Assembly: GCA_022828135.1 (NCBI GenBank)
Contig: JAJEJB010000001.1
Span: forward strand, 1 to 32,749
Reading direction: 5' to 3'
Source: Acidimicrobiia bacterium
Lineage (GTDB): Bacteria > Actinomycetota > Acidimicrobiia > Acidimicrobiales > Aldehydirespiratoraceae
Length of the DNA stretch: 32,749 nucleotides
In this document: one piece after another, positions 31,598-32,749 of the stretch
Position numbering within the stretch: position 1 is the first letter of the stretch
How the letters are laid out: each line of letters begins with the position of its first letter
Translations under genes and position numbers: made by a program
Notes under the pieces: generated by a model
What the model was told of the DNA's origin: nothing
The model's input: the letters and a program-made list of their open reading frames with translations, nothing else
The model's database searches: none

Positions 31598-31605
31598 CCG
31601 GCTCG

Positions 31606-32271
31606 ATGGGATTGGCTTCTCGACTCCTCCGGCGTTCGCTGCCGGGCGCCGTGGCGGCAGTGGTGCTGCTGGCAGCGTGCAGTGGAGGGCCCGAGGACGG
31701 GAACGAGGGCGTGACCGACCCGGCCGCGGCGGTGGCTGCATCGGGTCCGACCAACACCGCCGATGTGGTGGCGGCTCTCGAGGGGGGAAGTGGGGCCCGG
31801 CCGGACACCGCCGCCGACGCCGGCGGCTCGGGCGGTCCCGGCGAGCTGGGACCGATCGATCCGCTGGACATCCCCGGCGAGATCATCAGCGAATACAGCC
31901 TCGTCGAGGGTGACTGCTTCAATCGGTTCGAGGGACTGCAGGCGGGTCGGCGGCTGGCGATCACAGCCCGGACCGGCTGCGACGAGCCCCACTGGGGCGA
32001 GGTGTACCACACCTTCGAACTGGACGCTCCCGCTCCTGCCATCTACCCCGGCGACGAGGCGGTGCGAGGCTTTGCCCTGAGGGTGTGCTACGAGCAGTTC
32101 GAGGCCTTCGTGGGAGAGATCTACGAGTTGTCGGTGTACGACATCGGGGTGTTCACGCCCAATCGCACGAACTTCGAGCACGAGGTGGCCCGCTACCGCG
32201 GCGTCCATTGCTGGCTGTACGACACCAACGCCGAATCGGTGTCGGGCACGGCCGAGGGCACGGCCCGATGA
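31606..32271 (+). CDS. lipoprotein with septum-formation-family domain
   Basis: The product is 221 aa. A lipoprotein signal ends in the lipobox LAAC with C25 as the lipidated residue, followed by a Gly/Asp/Ala-rich linker to about residue 100. The folded domain (about 103-205) has VEGDCFNRF, TGCDEPHWGEVYHTFEL, YPGDEAVRGFALRVCYEQFEAFVG and VHCWLY. This Cys-patterned arrangement is characteristic of actinobacterial septum-formation (PF13845-like) proteins. The four Cys residues probably form two disulfides outside the membrane. The biochemical role of the family is poorly defined. Its stop overlaps the next ATG (ATGA). Confidence 0.82.
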   Translation: MGLASRLLRRSLPGAVAAVVLLAACSGGPEDGNEGVTDPAAAVAASGPTNTADVVAALEGGSGARPDTAADAGGSGGPGELGPIDPLDIPGEIISEYSLVEGDCFNRFEGLQAGRRLAITARTGCDEPHWGEVYHTFELDAPAPAIYPGDEAVRGFALRVCYEQFEAFVGEIYELSVYDIGVFTPNRTNFEHEVARYRGVHCWLYDTNAESVSGTAEGTAR

Positions 32272-32528
32272 CGGGGCCCGCCGACCCGGTCCTCGAGCGG
32301 AGGCAGCGTCTGGCCCGTTTGGCCCGGACGGGACGGCGGCTGGGCTACTCCTTGTACGGCGTGTCGCTGGCCGCGTTCGTCGCCGGCTTCCTGATCGGCT
32401 TCACCGCCGGGCCGGCCACTGTCGCCGCGATCACCCTGATAGTCGGCTCCGTGCTGCTGGCGCCGTCGATAATCATCGGCTACGGCGTCAGCGCAGCCGA
32501 CCGGGCCGACCGCGACGACGACTGGTAG
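32268..32528 (+). CDS. small two-helix membrane protein
   Basis: The product is 86 aa and its ATG overlaps the lipoprotein stop codon by 4 nt, so it is translationally coupled. A basic N-terminus (ERRQRLARLARTGRR) is followed by two transmembrane segments (about 27-47 and 50-73) and an acidic tail (AADRADRDDDW). I recognise no named family. Its fixed coupling to the septum-formation-type lipoprotein suggests a shared envelope role, which is inference. Confidence 0.7.
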   Translation: MTGPADPVLERRQRLARLARTGRRLGYSLYGVSLAAFVAGFLIGFTAGPATVAAITLIVGSVLLAPSIIIGYGVSAADRADRDDDW

Positions 32529-32567
32529 CCCCGCCATGGGCTGGTCTAGATGATTAGTTCCAAGGGG

Positions 32568-32749
32568 TCAGTGGTCGTAGGCGATCAGGCTGCGGGCGGG
32601 GCGGGGTTGTTGGGTGGTCTGGTTGTGCCAGATGGCGGCGGTGAGGGCGAGGATTCGTTGCAGGATGCGCGCGGCGACGCCTGAGCGGGTGCGTCCGTGG
32701 TGGCGTTCGAGGCCGAGTTGGGCTTTGAGGGTCTGGTTGACTGATTCGA
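32568..32749 (-). CDS. IS982-like transposase, C-terminal part, cut by the window edge
   Basis: The 60 visible residues run from ESVNQTLKAQLGLERHHGRT to the stop after SLIAYDH, with ILQRILALTAAIWHN between. The opening Glu is probably the last acid of the DDE catalytic triad. The ending is typical of actinobacterial IS982-family (IS4/IS5-like) transposases. The 5' part lies to the right of the window, so completeness cannot be judged. The element's left inverted repeat should lie in the 39-bp gap between 32528 and 32568, but I cannot define it without the other end. Confidence 0.7.
   Translation of the reverse strand, partial: ESVNQTLKAQLGLERHHGRTRSGVAARILQRILALTAAIWHNQTTQQPRPARSLIAYDH

Noticed and set aside
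1..32749. tRNA, rRNA or replication-origin signals
   Set aside because: No cloverleaf with a GTTCGANTC-type T-arm, no rRNA segment and no DnaA-box cluster was recognised in the window.

Overview
The window is about 32.7 kb of very GC-rich DNA with a pronounced third-position G/C preference and many GTG starts. Several gene families point to a high-GC actinobacterium, most likely an uncultured member of Acidimicrobiia. These are an F420-type LLM oxidoreductase, a septum-formation-family lipoprotein, an N-terminally extended methionine aminopeptidase, Cys-containing SLH-type repeats on an exported protease, and starts that sit 7-8 nt after a TAnnnT box (leaderless style). The organism call is inference; no rRNA or tRNA gene is present.

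Region 1 (1-5300) is an accessory island. It begins with TGGCCGCC...GGGCAG repeats that resemble the end of an IS21-like element. A set of minus-strand conflict or defence-type genes follows: a VapBC pair, a Schlafen/AlbA_2 ATPase-like protein and a single-chain nucleotidyltransferase-HEPN-like protein. A 288-bp IS630-derived miniature element with perfect terminal inverted repeats separates the last two, and its TA target lies in the stop codon of the Schlafen-type gene. A decayed second copy of that gene's 3' end lies at 414-523 and has lost exactly 57 bp between 9-bp direct repeats. A LuxR-type HTH gene (4549-5298) diverges from two small membrane-protein genes (5521-6076) across a spacer packed with TGGCAG half-sites.

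Region 2 (6095-17651) is mostly housekeeping and general metabolism: MetAP, a secreted S41 protease with SLH-type repeats, a MaoC hydratase, a cation efflux protein coupled to an alpha/beta hydrolase and a rhodanese, an SDR, a Ppx/GppA phosphatase, an LLM oxidoreductase, an SPFH membrane protein and a PatB/MalY-type C-S lyase.

Region 3 (16455-29035) looks catabolic. On the plus strand lie the PatB-like enzyme, an agmatinase-family ureohydrolase, a NicX-like (2,5-dihydroxypyridine dioxygenase family) enzyme, a class III aminotransferase and an acyl-CoA-dehydrogenase-fold flavoprotein. Converging on them is a tightly packed minus-strand operon. Its order of transcription is a molybdopterin oxidoreductase (Cys-ligand type, no Tat signal), a four-cluster ferredoxin subunit with one Cys replaced by Ser, an NrfD/PsrC quinone-interacting membrane subunit, then both halves of a ComDE-like thiamine-diphosphate 2-oxoacid decarboxylase. 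All junctions overlap by 4 nt or are 2-4 nt apart. This union of a membrane redox module with a split sulfopyruvate/phosphonopyruvate-decarboxylase-like enzyme is the best candidate here for an undescribed system. An AtzA/TrzN-type amidohydrolase diverges from it.

Region 4 (29032-32749) holds a Tag DNA glycosylase, an ACMSD-like amidohydrolase, an aquaglyceroporin of the type often found with arsenic genes, a septum-formation-type lipoprotein coupled to a small membrane protein, and the 3' end of an IS982-like transposase cut by the window edge.
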